A stretch of DNA of 64,000 nt. Source: Roseburia sp. (GTDB taxonomy: Bacteria > Bacillota > Clostridia > Lachnospirales > Lachnospiraceae). Positions 16,663 through 25,750 of the stretch are shown piece after piece. The notes under the pieces were generated by a model. That model had not been told where the DNA came from. It did not search any database and saw nothing but the letters and a program-made list of their open reading frames with translations. The DNA lies in assembly GCA_023664725.1 (NCBI GenBank), contig JAMPFA010000002.1, positions 232,335-296,334 on the forward strand, given 5' to 3'. Each line of letters begins with the position of its first letter. The first letter of the stretch is position 1. Made by a program: the position numbers and the translations under genes.

Positions 16663-18531
16663 ATGATCATGGAGTACAACGTAAAAAAAGGTGATTTTTC
16701 ACCAATTGGAGCAGTAAAAGGAAAGGGGTTTGTAAATTTCTGCGTAGAATGCAGAAGAGAGACGGACTGTGCCATTCTTCTCTATCCAAGGAAGGAATCC
16801 GGGGATAAGGTGCAGATTTTAGTGCCGGAGGAATACAGTAGGGGGAACCTTCGGGCAGTGAAAATATTTGGGATAAATATGGAAGAGTATGATTATACTT
16901 TTGAGATAGACGGCGTGGAGGTGTTAGATCCCTATGCCAGACAGATTGTGGGAAGAGAAGTATGGGCGGATGCAAAGAGAAGCAAGATGCCGGAAAAAGG
17001 CTTAAAATGCAGGCTGGCAAACCACAGTTTTTCCTGGCGCAGCGACAGGGAAGTGCATGTGGCAAGAAAAGATATGGTACTTTACAAACTGCATGTCCGG
17101 GGATTTACCAAAAGTCTGCCGGAGCACGTGCCGGACAGGGGAACATTCCGGGGATTTACCAGAAGGATTCCCTATCTGAAATCATTGGGAGTTACCACGG
17201 TAGAATTTATGCCGGTGTATGAATTTGAGGAATTGGAGAGACAGGAGAGCACAGAAGTTCCGGAATATCTTAACTGGCAGGAGAAAGAGAGCGATAAAAT
17301 CAAAAAGCCAGGGAAGGAACAGGAATACAAAATCAATTTCTGGGGATATGGGCCGGGAATGTATTTTGCACCGAAGGCCGCTTACGGGGCAACAGACGAT
17401 CCGGTGGCAGAATTTAAAGACTGCGTGATGAAGCTTCACAAAAACGGCATGGAGTGTATCCTGGAGATGGATTTCCCAGAGGGAGTGAGCAATAGGATGA
17501 TGTTGGAGGCTCTGCGTTACTGGGTGGAGGAATATCATGTGGACGGTTTTCACCTTCAGGGTCAGAATGTTCCCATAAATCTTATTTTGGAGGATCCTTA
17601 TCTGGGAAGGACGAAGATTTTTTACAGAAACATGCCAAAGAACCTCATCCCTCAGGAGGAAGTGGAATATCCCAGATGCTTTGTGGATTCAGATGAATTC
17701 CTCTATCCGGCCAGAAAGCTGTTAAACGGCATAAACGGCAATGTGTGGGAGCTGGCGGACCAGATGAAAAAGCAGGATGATAAACTGGGATATGTGAATT
17801 ATATCTGTGACAATAACGGTTTTACCCTGGCGGATCTTTTTACTTACGATGTGAAGCACAATGAGGCAAACAGGGAGGGAAACAGGGACGGAGCGGACTG
17901 GAACTACAGCAGCAACTGCGGCGTGGAGGGGGAGACCACCAGCCGCAATGTCTTAAAGATCCGGGACAGGAAGATGAAAAATGCCATTGCCATGCTGTTT
18001 CTATCCCAGGGCGTGCCTATGCTCATGGCGGGAGATGAGGATGGCAATTCCCAGGGGGGAAATAACAATGCCTACTGTCAGGACAATGAGGTGGGTTACA
18101 AAGACTGGAAACAGACCAATGTATCCAGAGAATTTCTGCGGTTTGTGAAAAAAATGATTGCATTTCGGAGGGAACATGCCATTTTGCGGAAGGAAAAGCC
18201 CATGCAGTTAAGCGATTACCGCTCCTATGGTTTTCCAGACCTTTCCTACCACGAGGAAAATCCCTGGATCAACCCCTGGCATATCAACCGGAGGGCACTG
18301 GGAATTCTCTATTGCGGGAAGTACGCAGAGGAAGATGAAAATATTTATATAGGATTTAACTTTTCAGATTTCCGAAAAAAGCTTTCTTTTCCCAAAGAAA
18401 AGCGAAAGAGAAAATGGCATCTGCACATGGACACCAGCGGCAGGCAGGCATTTTTGCCCACGCCTGTGGCGGTATCGGAGACCTATTATATTTTAGAGCC
18501 TCAAAGTGTGTGCATTTTAATTGGAAAATAA
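16663..18531 (+). CDS. GH13 glycogen-debranching-like protein, catalytically degenerate
   Basis: 622 residues with the layout of GlgX/isoamylase-type GH13 enzymes: N-terminal CBM48-like beta-sandwich (1-105), a (beta/alpha)8 barrel (about 135-520) and a C-terminal beta domain. Structural landmarks survive (NFWGYGPGMYFAPKAAYG; NREGNRDGADWNYSSNCG; LFLSQGVPMLMAGDE). The four catalytic regions do not. Region I DVVYNH is replaced by EMDFPE. Region II GFRFD is GFHLQ (295-299), losing the Arg and the nucleophile Asp. The region III acid Glu is Arg322. The region IV His-Asp is Asn384-Asn385. It should not hydrolyse alpha-1,6 bonds and may bind glycogen or regulate. It heads an operon with a DUF5662 gene 16 bases downstream. 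An ATG at 16669 is a possible start. Confidence 0.9.
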   Translation: MIMEYNVKKGDFSPIGAVKGKGFVNFCVECRRETDCAILLYPRKESGDKVQILVPEEYSRGNLRAVKIFGINMEEYDYTFEIDGVEVLDPYARQIVGREVWADAKRSKMPEKGLKCRLANHSFSWRSDREVHVARKDMVLYKLHVRGFTKSLPEHVPDRGTFRGFTRRIPYLKSLGVTTVEFMPVYEFEELERQESTEVPEYLNWQEKESDKIKKPGKEQEYKINFWGYGPGMYFAPKAAYGATDDPVAEFKDCVMKLHKNGMECILEMDFPEGVSNRMMLEALRYWVEEYHVDGFHLQGQNVPINLILEDPYLGRTKIFYRNMPKNLIPQEEVEYPRCFVDSDEFLYPARKLLNGINGNVWELADQMKKQDDKLGYVNYICDNNGFTLADLFTYDVKHNEANREGNRDGADWNYSSNCGVEGETTSRNVLKIRDRKMKNAIAMLFLSQGVPMLMAGDEDGNSQGGNNNAYCQDNEVGYKDWKQTNVSREFLRFVKKMIAFRREHAILRKEKPMQLSDYRSYGFPDLSYHEENPWINPWHINRRALGILYCGKYAEEDENIYIGFNFSDFRKKLSFPKEKRKRKWHLHMDTSGRQAFLPTPVAVSETYYILEPQSVCILIGK

Positions 18532-18547
18532 AAAGAGCAGGTAGAGT

Positions 18548-19081
18548 ATGAAGGCATGGAAACATTTGAGAACGATTCTGCACCATAAGGCTCTTGTGCG
18601 GAAAGGGTGCTTTAAGGTGGGGCTGTACCGGCAGGGATTATTTCACGATATGTCAAAATATTCCCCCACGGAATTTCTGGTAGGGTGCAGATATTTTCAG
18701 GGAGACAAGAGTCCAAACAATGCGGAGCGGGCAGAGAGAGGGTATTCCGCTGCCTGGCTGCACCACAAGGGCAGGAATAAGCATCACCTGGAATACTGGA
18801 TTGACTATTCGGCGGAACAGAATATTATGACGGGGATGAAGATGCCTGTCAAATATGTGGTGGAGATGTTTATCGACCGGATGTCGGCCAGCAAGAATTA
18901 TCAGAAAGAAAAATATACTGACAGAAGTCCGCTGGAATATTTTGAGAAGGGCAGAGGGCATTACATGATGCACCCGGATACAGAGGCGCTTTTGGAGAGG
19001 CTTTTGACCATGCTGGCAGAAGAAGGGGAAGAGCGGACTTACAATTATATCCGCAGGGAAGTTCTTAAAAATAAAAAATAA
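18548..19081 (+). CDS. DUF5662 family protein (HD-like histidine pattern)
   Basis: A 177-residue cytosolic protein recognised as DUF5662. It has many conserved His and Asp residues that recall an HD-type metal site: HKALV near residue 13, LFHDMSKYSPTEF (about 31-43), WLHHKGRNKHHLEYW (about 75-89), FIDRM and the late HYMMHPDTEALLE. No function is established; a metal-dependent phosphohydrolase is the obvious guess from the H...HD...HH pattern. It follows the GH13-like gene by 16 bases and precedes trpS by 26, so cotranscription with either is possible. Confidence 0.8.
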   Translation: MKAWKHLRTILHHKALVRKGCFKVGLYRQGLFHDMSKYSPTEFLVGCRYFQGDKSPNNAERAERGYSAAWLHHKGRNKHHLEYWIDYSAEQNIMTGMKMPVKYVVEMFIDRMSASKNYQKEKYTDRSPLEYFEKGRGHYMMHPDTEALLERLLTMLAEEGEERTYNYIRREVLKNKK

Positions 19082-19107
19082 ATGAAATAAGAAAGAGGAA
19101 TGGTAAC

Positions 19108-20115
19108 ATGTTGGGAGATAAGAAAATTTTATATAGTGGGATGCAGGCAACCGGAACACTGACTTTGGGAAATTATCTGGGGGCCTTAAAAAACTGGGTG
19201 ACTCTGAACCAGGAGTACGAGTGTCTCTATGGAGTGATGGATCTCCACTCCCTGACGGTAAGGCAGGAGCCGGCGGAATTCCGCAAAAATGCCAGGTCTT
19301 TGTACGCCCTCTATGTGGCGGCAGGGCTTGACCCGGAAAAAAACTGTATCTATTTTCAGTCCCATGTGTCGGGACATGCGGAACTCAGCTGGATCTTAGG
19401 ATGCTTTACCTATATGGGAGAGTTAAACCGCATGACCCAGTTCAAAGATAAGGCTTCTAAGCATGCGGACAATATCAACGCAGGGCTTTATACCTATCCA
19501 GTGCTGATGGCGGCGGACATTCTTTTGTACCAGTCCGATGTGGTGCCAGTGGGAGTGGATCAGAAGCAGCATCTGGAGATCACCAGAGACATCGCCCAGA
19601 GGTTTAACGCAATTTATGGGGATGTGTTCACTATACCGGAGGCTTATATCCCCAAGGCAGGGGCAAAGATCATGAGCCTTCAGGAACCGGAAAAGAAAAT
19701 GTCCAAATCCGACGAAAACGCAAATGCCACCATCTATCTGTTAGACGATAAAGACACCATTATCCGAAAATTTAAGCGGGCGGTTACAGATTCCGGCAGT
19801 GAAGTGCGCTATGCTCCGGAGGAAAAGCCGGGGGTGAGCAATTTGATGGAAATCTATGGCTGCGTCACTGGGAAAAGTTATGAGGAGATTGAAAAAGAAT
19901 TTGCCGGAAAGGGATACGGCGACTTTAAAATGACAGCAGGGGAGGCTGTGGCAGAGCACCTTGCTCCCTTGCAGGAGAGATACAGAGAGCTTATGGCAGA
20001 CAAAACCTATATCGATTCCATGATAAAAAACAATGATGAGAAAGCCCAGTACTACGCAAATAAGACCCTGCGGAAAGTACAGAAAAAAGTAGGGCTGACA
20101 GAGCGGATCCGATAG
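19108..20115 (+). CDS. trpS: Tryptophanyl-tRNA synthetase
   Basis: A 335-residue class I synthetase of normal bacterial TrpRS length. The HIGH-type motif is TGTLTLGNYLGAL (about residues 14-26) and the KMSKS motif is KKMSKSDENA (about 196-205). VPVGVDQKQHLEITRDIA is the conserved dimer and active-site segment. It makes Trp-tRNA from tryptophan and ATP. AAAGAGG sits 12 bases before the ATG. No T-box leader was recognised in the 26-base gap, so it seems to depend on upstream transcription. Confidence 0.96.
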   Translation: MLGDKKILYSGMQATGTLTLGNYLGALKNWVTLNQEYECLYGVMDLHSLTVRQEPAEFRKNARSLYALYVAAGLDPEKNCIYFQSHVSGHAELSWILGCFTYMGELNRMTQFKDKASKHADNINAGLYTYPVLMAADILLYQSDVVPVGVDQKQHLEITRDIAQRFNAIYGDVFTIPEAYIPKAGAKIMSLQEPEKKMSKSDENANATIYLLDDKDTIIRKFKRAVTDSGSEVRYAPEEKPGVSNLMEIYGCVTGKSYEEIEKEFAGKGYGDFKMTAGEAVAEHLAPLQERYRELMADKTYIDSMIKNNDEKAQYYANKTLRKVQKKVGLTERIR

Positions 20116-20176
20116 ATGCGTTTTCTCTTACACCAATGAAACAAAAATAGGATATGCCAAGATTTCATAGGAAAAG

Positions 20177-20205
20177 CACCAACAACATGACCGAAACATA
20201 GGATA
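20177..20205 (+). promoter_or_regulatory. Candidate sigma-K promoter of the sigK-like gene
   Basis: CACC (20177-20180), 16 bases, CATAGGATA (20197-20205). This agrees with the Bacillus sigma-K pattern mACm-N16/17-CATAnnnTA. It ends about 30 bases before the sigma gene. A related sequence, ATAGGATATGCCAAG, occurs at 20147-20161 and again as ATAGGATATATCAAG at 20198-20212. Found by eye, no support beyond consensus match. Confidence 0.4.
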
Positions 20206-20233
20206 TATCAAGTAAGTTTTTTAAGGTGTTGAC

Positions 20234-20863
20234 TTGAAAACTTTTTTATCTCCTCTTAGTGCGAAAGAGGAACAGGCGTATTTTAAGCGTTGGAAGGAGG
20301 GAGACATAGAGGCAAAGCATGCATTGATCGAGCATAATATGCGGCTGGTGGCACACATCTGCAGAAAATACCAGAATGTGGAAGAGGATATGGAAGATTT
20401 GATCTCCATAGGAACCATAGGGCTGATCAAAGGCGTTTCCACTTACCAGGAAGGTTACGGCAGCAAGCTGGCCACATATGCGGCAAGGTGCATAGAAAAT
20501 GAACTTCTGATGTATTTTCGCTCCAAGAAGAAAGTGTCCAGGGAGATATCCCTCTATGAGCCCATCGGGACAGACAAAGAGGGAAACCAGATTCAGCTCA
20601 TGGATGTGGTGGAGTTCCAGGAAAAAGACGTTGTAGAGCAGTTAGAGTTAAAGCGGAAAATAAAAAAACTCTACGAATTAATACCCCAGGTACTAAGCGA
20701 TCGGGAGAAAAAAATTTTGTGCATGCGCTATGGTCTGGACGGCAAAAAGCCTGTCACCCAGCGGGAAATCGCAGGACAGATGAAAATATCCCGATCCTAT
20801 GTATCCAGGATCGAAAAAAGCGCATTGGAAAAATTGAGACTTAGTTTTGCATTGGAAAATTAA
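20234..20863 (+). CDS. sigK: Sporulation sigma factor, SigK type, without pro-sequence
   Basis: A 209-residue sigma-70 family protein very close in motif content to B. subtilis SigK: ALIEHNMRLVAHI, EDLISIGTIGLIKG, KLATYAARCIENE (region 2), EPIGTDKEGNQIQLMDV, then a region 4 helix-turn-helix TQREIAGQMKISRSYVSRIEK. SigK directs late gene expression in the mother cell during sporulation. The start is TTG at 20234 with AAGGTG 5 bases before it. An in-frame TAA at 20222-20224 rules out a longer N-terminus, so the hydrophobic pro-sequence of Bacillus pro-SigK is absent, as in Clostridioides difficile. The gene is uninterrupted, with no skin-like element. A SigK-like paralogue with another role cannot be excluded. 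Confidence 0.85.
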   Translation: MKTFLSPLSAKEEQAYFKRWKEGDIEAKHALIEHNMRLVAHICRKYQNVEEDMEDLISIGTIGLIKGVSTYQEGYGSKLATYAARCIENELLMYFRSKKKVSREISLYEPIGTDKEGNQIQLMDVVEFQEKDVVEQLELKRKIKKLYELIPQVLSDREKKILCMRYGLDGKKPVTQREIAGQMKISRSYVSRIEKSALEKLRLSFALEN

Positions 20864-20871
20864 AACATCTC

Positions 20872-20900
20872 TTGGAAAAAGGTGGGAAGTGTGTTATACT
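20872..20900 (+). promoter_or_regulatory. Candidate sigma-A promoter of yifB-dprA-topA
   Basis: TTGGAA (20872-20877), 17 bases, TATACT (20895-20900), placed just after the sigK stop and about 90 bases before yifB. It would separate the DNA-processing genes from the sporulation gene. Confidence 0.55.
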
Positions 20901-20991
20901 GTTCTCATCTTTTTTCATGCGCAAAAAGCGTTAAATTCTTTTTATGTATTTCTTTCGGCAGATTCGCCGACATAATTCCGGAAAGGAAAAT

Positions 20992-22515
20992 ATGTACAGT
21001 ATAGTAAAAACAGCAATTATCCGGGGATTGGACAGTGTGCTGGTAGGAGTGGAGGCAGATGTGAGCGAGGGTCTTCCAATCTTTGAGATGGTGGGATTTC
21101 TCTCCTCCGAGGTGAGGGAGGCAAAAGAGCGGGTAAAAACGGCACTGAAAAACTGCGGATTCCGCCTTCCCACAAAGAAGATTACCATAAATCTGTCCCC
21201 GGCAAGTGTGAAAAAGTCAGGTTCGGGATTTGATCTGCCCATTGCCATAGCCATATTGGCAGCCTTGGGGGAAATCCCGGGCAATAGTCTGGAAGAGACA
21301 TTGATCTTGGGCGAGATCGGCCTTCGGGGAAACGTGACGCCTATTCGGGGAGTGCTGCCTATCGTGGCAAAAGCTCAGGGGGAAGGAATCAAAAAGTGTG
21401 TGATCCCATATGAAAACATGAGTGAGGCAAAGCTGATCCCCGGAATGGAGATCTGGGGAGTGGAAACAATTTTGGAGACGGTATCTTACCTGAAGGGCAA
21501 AAGCTACAGGGAAAAGAAGTATTCCTGTAAAAGACAGGGAGAAACCGGAATGCGCAGAGTGGATTTTTCCGAGATCAATGGACAGAAAAGCGCTAGACGG
21601 GCCTGCGAGGTGGCAGTGGCGGGGAAACACAATTTTCTTATGGTAGGTCCTCCGGGAAGCGGCAAGACTATGCTTGCCAGGCGGATCCCTGGGATTTTAC
21701 CCCCTATGACAAGGAGAGAGCAGCTGGAATTGTCCAAAATATACAGTGTGTCCGGTCTGCTGCAAAAAGAAAACGGGCTTATGGAGGAGAGGCCCTTTCG
21801 GAATCCTCACCACACCATTACCGCAGGGGGACTCTGCGGGGGAGGGGGAGTGCCAAAGCCGGGGGAGATCAGCCTTGCCCACCAGGGAGTTTTGTTTTTG
21901 GACGAACTGCCGGAATTTAAAAAGACAACCCTGGAAATTTTAAGACAGCCTCTGGAAGATAAACAGATCCAACTTGTGCGCCAGTCAGGCAGCTATTGTT
22001 ATCCCGCTGACTTTATGCTGGTAGCGGCAATGAATCCCTGCAAATGCGGCTATTATCCCGACAGAAACCGCTGCAGCTGCACCGGGGAATCCATCCAGCG
22101 TTATTTAGAGCGGATCAGCAAGCCTCTTTTAGACAGAATTGACATCTGTGTGGAGACTTTTCCCGTCTCTTACGAAGATCTGGTGGCAACTGGGAAAAAC
22201 GAATCCTCAGAGGCGATCAGAGGCAGGGTGACAGAATCCTTGGAGAGACAGAAAAAGAGATTTGAGGGAACTGGTATCTCATGTAACAGCCAGATTCCCG
22301 CCAGGGAGATGGAAAAATACTGCAGATTGGACAAAAAGCAGAAGAAATTTATGAAAGAAATTTATCAGTCCTTTGAGCTGTCTGCCAGGGGCTATCACAA
22401 AATATTAAAAACAGCAAGAACCATTGCGGATCTGGAAGGCAGCGGGGAAATTTTGCAGAGACATTTAAACGAGGCAGTGTGTTACAGGGCCATCGATAAA
22501 AAATATTGGGAGTAA
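20992..22515 (+). CDS. YifB/ComM family Mg-chelatase-like AAA+ ATPase
   Basis: 507 residues. The N-terminal Lon-protease-like domain (about 1-165; DVSEGLPIFEMVGF, INLSPASVKKSGSGFDLPIA) is followed by an Mg-chelatase-type AAA+ domain with Walker A GPPGSGKTMLARR (about 218-230), LFLDELPEF Walker B and AAMNPCKCGYYP, then a C-terminal helical domain. In Gram-negative bacteria ComM is a branch-migration helicase in natural transformation; in Firmicutes the role is less clear. It stands next to dprA, which fits a DNA-uptake or recombination role. GAAAGGAAAAT precedes the ATG at 20992, which is better than the in-frame ATG at 20944. Confidence 0.93.
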   Translation: MYSIVKTAIIRGLDSVLVGVEADVSEGLPIFEMVGFLSSEVREAKERVKTALKNCGFRLPTKKITINLSPASVKKSGSGFDLPIAIAILAALGEIPGNSLEETLILGEIGLRGNVTPIRGVLPIVAKAQGEGIKKCVIPYENMSEAKLIPGMEIWGVETILETVSYLKGKSYREKKYSCKRQGETGMRRVDFSEINGQKSARRACEVAVAGKHNFLMVGPPGSGKTMLARRIPGILPPMTRREQLELSKIYSVSGLLQKENGLMEERPFRNPHHTITAGGLCGGGGVPKPGEISLAHQGVLFLDELPEFKKTTLEILRQPLEDKQIQLVRQSGSYCYPADFMLVAAMNPCKCGYYPDRNRCSCTGESIQRYLERISKPLLDRIDICVETFPVSYEDLVATGKNESSEAIRGRVTESLERQKKRFEGTGISCNSQIPAREMEKYCRLDKKQKKFMKEIYQSFELSARGYHKILKTARTIADLEGSGEILQRHLNEAVCYRAIDKKYWE

Positions 22516-22518
22516 AAT

Positions 22519-23604
22519 ATGACAGAAGAATTAAAATATCAGTATTGGATGAAATCCATTCCGGGAATTGGGAATAAAAAACAGAAAAAGTTAGTAGAAT
22601 ATTGTGGCAGCGCAAGAGAGGTGTATCATCTGACAGAAAAACAACTCTTATCCGTCTATGGGATAAGGGAAAAAGATGCCCTGGGGATCTTAGAGAGCAA
22701 AAAGACCTGGCAGTTAGAGCGGGAGGCAGAGAATTTAGCGAAAAAAGGAATTTTTTTCATTTCTATGGAGGAGGCTGATTTCCCGGAAAAGATCGCACAG
22801 ATTTCCGATGGGCCTTATGCATTTTTCTATAAAGGAAAGCTTCCGGGGCGGGAAAAGACGGCGGCGATCGTGGGAGCCAGAAACTGTTCCTCCTACGGCA
22901 AGTCCATAGCCCTTTCCCTGGGGCAGTGTCTTGCGGCCAGAGGAGTCCAGGTCATCAGCGGCATGGCGGCGGGCATCGATTCCTTCGGGCACTGGGGAGC
23001 GATAAAAGGCGGTGGCAGCACATTTGCGGTCCTTGGCTGCGGGGTTGATGTTTGCTATCCCAGAGGAGCCTTTGAATTATATGAAAGGATTCTGGAAAAG
23101 GGAGGCGTTATCTCAGAATACCTGCCGGGAACAATGCCTGCTCCGGGACGCTTTCCCATGAGAAACCGTCTGATCAGCGGTTTTTCCGACATCGTGATCC
23201 TGGCAGAGGCAAAAGAAAAAAGCGGCTCATTGATCACGGCGGATTTTGCCCTGGAACAGGGGAAAGATATCTATGCCGTTCCCGGAAGGCTTGACGATGA
23301 GCTCAGCAGAGGATGCAACCGGTTAATTTATCAGGGGGCAGGGATTATTTTATCACCGGAGGAACTCCTTGCGGACCTTGGTTTTTCCGCCAAAAATCAG
23401 GAAGGGGAAAAACAAAATCCCAAAAAGGTACTTGAAAAAGAGGAATTGTTGGTGTATAGTTGCTTTGGCTTGCATTCGAAAACTTTGGAAGAGTTGGTTT
23501 TGCATACCGGGCTTAACGCAGAGGTCGTGACAGACCTGCTGGTAAAGCTTATGATGAAAGGTATGATTGAAGAAGAATTAAAAAACCGTTACAGAAAGGT
23601 ATAG
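22519..23604 (+). CDS. dprA: DNA processing protein DprA
   Basis: 361 residues. An N-terminal helical/HhH-like part (about 1-90; IPGIGNKKQKKL) precedes a Rossmann-type DprA core (about 90-295) with AAIVGARNCSSYGK, VISGMAAGIDSFGH, AVLGCGVDVCYPR and ADFALEQGKDIYAVPGR. A C-terminal winged helix follows (about 305-361). DprA binds single-stranded DNA and loads RecA during transformation. It starts 3 bases after yifB and ends 27 bases before topA, the usual Firmicute order dprA-topA. Confidence 0.95.
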   Translation: MTEELKYQYWMKSIPGIGNKKQKKLVEYCGSAREVYHLTEKQLLSVYGIREKDALGILESKKTWQLEREAENLAKKGIFFISMEEADFPEKIAQISDGPYAFFYKGKLPGREKTAAIVGARNCSSYGKSIALSLGQCLAARGVQVISGMAAGIDSFGHWGAIKGGGSTFAVLGCGVDVCYPRGAFELYERILEKGGVISEYLPGTMPAPGRFPMRNRLISGFSDIVILAEAKEKSGSLITADFALEQGKDIYAVPGRLDDELSRGCNRLIYQGAGIILSPEELLADLGFSAKNQEGEKQNPKKVLEKEELLVYSCFGLHSKTLEELVLHTGLNAEVVTDLLVKLMMKGMIEEELKNRYRKV

Positions 23605-23631
23605 AAAACAGACAAAGGAGTGTATGATACA

Positions 23632-25722
23632 ATGGCGAAATACCTGGTTATCGTGGAATCACCTGCAAAAGTAAAGACAATACAGAAATTTCTGGGAAAA
23701 AATTATGAAGTGGCAGCTTCGAACGGTCATGTGAGGGATTTTCCCAAAAGCCAGTGGGGAATCGACGTGGAACATGATTTCGAGCCGAAATATATAACCA
23801 TTCGTGGAAAGGGAGATATTCTGGCAAAGCTTCGCAAAGAAGTGAAAAAGGCAGACAAAGTGTATCTTGCAACTGACCCGGACCGGGAGGGGGAGGCCAT
23901 CTCCTGGCATCTGACAAAAGCGCTAAAGCTGGAGGATAAAAAAGTATACCGCATCACATTTAATGAGATCACGAAAAATGCGGTGAAAGCTTCTCTGAAA
24001 CAGCCCAGGGAAGTGGATATGGATCTGGTGGACGCCCAGCAGGCAAGGCGAATGTTAGACAGGATGGTGGGTTATAAGATCAGCCCCCTTCTGTGGGTTA
24101 AGGTAAAACGGGGACTTAGCGCAGGAAGAGTGCAGTCTGTGGCGCTTCGCATTATCTGTGACAGGGAGGAGGAGATCAACGCCTTTATTCCCCAGGAATA
24201 CTGGTCGTTAGACGCCAACCTGAATATAGAGGGGGAAAAACGTCCTCTGACAGCAAAATTCTACGGAACCAGCCAGGGAAAACTGACCATCGGTTCAAAG
24301 GAAGAAGTGGATAAGATCACAAATGAGATAGAACATGAAAAATTTCTGGTGGAGGAAGTAAAAAAAGGTGAGAGAACAAAAAAAGCTCCCCTGCCCTTTA
24401 CTACCAGCACTTTACAGCAGGAGGCATCTAAAGTCCTAAATTTTTCCATCCAGAAAACTATGCGTATCGCACAGCAGTTATATGAAGGAGTGGATATAAA
24501 GGGCCAGGGAACAGTAGGAATAATTACCTATTTAAGAACGGATTCTGTGCGTATCTCCGAGGAGGCAGATCTGGCGGCGAGAGAATATATCACAGAAGCC
24601 TACGGGGAAAGCTATGTGGCGGAGAGCACATCCTCCGCAAAAAAGAATGCTGCAAAGATCCAGGATGCCCACGAGGCCATCCGCCCTTCCGATATCACCC
24701 GCACCCCTGTGCTGGTGAAAGAATCCTTATCCAGAGATCAGTTTCGGCTCTACCAGCTCATCTGGAAGAGATTTGCCGCCAGCCGTATGAGCTCTGCGGT
24801 GTATGAGACCATCTCTGTAAAAATCGGAGCCGGGCAGTACCGGTTCACCGCCTCTGCCTCCAAGATAAAATTTGATGGCTTTATGTCCGTCTACACCAGC
24901 GATGAGGATGAAAAGCCGGAGAACAATGCAATGCTTAGAGATATTGATCAAAATACGGTCTTAAAACTTGGAGAATTTGAGGAAAAACAGCATTTTACCC
25001 AGCCGCCGGCACATTACACGGAGGCGTCCCTGGTAAAAGCGTTGGAGGAGCTTGGAATCGGACGTCCAAGTACATATTCTCCAACTATCACCACTCTGTT
25101 GGGACGGCGTTATGTGGTAAAAGAGAACAAGAATCTGTATATCACGGAGCTTGGGGAGGTGGTAAATTCCATTATGAAAGAGTCATTTCCCACCATTGTA
25201 GATGAGCATTTTACCGCCAACATGGAATCACTTTTAGATAAAGTGGAGGAGGGTGCCATCAACTGGAAAACAGTTGTCAGCAATTTTTATCCTGATCTGG
25301 AGGAGGCAGTAAACACGGCAGAGCAGGAACTGGAAAAAATTCAGATTGAAGATGAAGTGACAGATGTCATCTGCGAGGATTGCGGCAGGAACATGGTGGT
25401 AAAATATGGCCCCCATGGAAAATTTCTGGCCTGTCCCGGTTTCCCCGAATGCAGAAATACAAAGCCCTATCTGGAAAAGATTGGTGTAGCTTGTCCCATG
25501 TGCGGCAGGGAAGTGGTTCTCAAAAAGACCAAAAAAGGTAGAAAATACTATGGGTGCGAAAATAATCCGGAGTGTGAATTTATGTCCTGGCAGAGGCCTT
25601 CCACGAAGAAATGTCCAAGATGCGGAGGCTATATGGTAGAAAAGGGGAATAAGCTGGCCTGTGCGGATAACCAGTGTGGATACAGTGAAAACAAGGCGGG
25701 GGATAATCAGGAACAATCTTAG
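23632..25722 (+). CDS. topA: DNA topoisomerase I
   Basis: A 696-residue type IA topoisomerase. The TOPRIM domain starts at the N-terminus (YLVIVESPAKVKTIQKFL; ATDPDREGEAISWHL). The active tyrosine is Tyr300 in TYLRTDSVRIS. HEAIRPSD and GIGRPSTYSPTI are also present. The C-terminus holds three zinc-ribbon modules of four cysteines each (about 570-690: CEDCGRN, CPMCGRE, CPRCGGY). It relaxes negative supercoils. An ATG at 23620 lies only 3 bases after GGAG; the ATG at 23632 matches the usual family start MAKYLVIVES. Confidence 0.96.
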   Translation: MAKYLVIVESPAKVKTIQKFLGKNYEVAASNGHVRDFPKSQWGIDVEHDFEPKYITIRGKGDILAKLRKEVKKADKVYLATDPDREGEAISWHLTKALKLEDKKVYRITFNEITKNAVKASLKQPREVDMDLVDAQQARRMLDRMVGYKISPLLWVKVKRGLSAGRVQSVALRIICDREEEINAFIPQEYWSLDANLNIEGEKRPLTAKFYGTSQGKLTIGSKEEVDKITNEIEHEKFLVEEVKKGERTKKAPLPFTTSTLQQEASKVLNFSIQKTMRIAQQLYEGVDIKGQGTVGIITYLRTDSVRISEEADLAAREYITEAYGESYVAESTSSAKKNAAKIQDAHEAIRPSDITRTPVLVKESLSRDQFRLYQLIWKRFAASRMSSAVYETISVKIGAGQYRFTASASKIKFDGFMSVYTSDEDEKPENNAMLRDIDQNTVLKLGEFEEKQHFTQPPAHYTEASLVKALEELGIGRPSTYSPTITTLLGRRYVVKENKNLYITELGEVVNSIMKESFPTIVDEHFTANMESLLDKVEEGAINWKTVVSNFYPDLEEAVNTAEQELEKIQIEDEVTDVICEDCGRNMVVKYGPHGKFLACPGFPECRNTKPYLEKIGVACPMCGREVVLKKTKKGRKYYGCENNPECEFMSWQRPSTKKCPRCGGYMVEKGNKLACADNQCGYSENKAGDNQEQS

Positions 25723-25750
25723 CCTTTTTGTGAAAACAGACAGAGAAATC

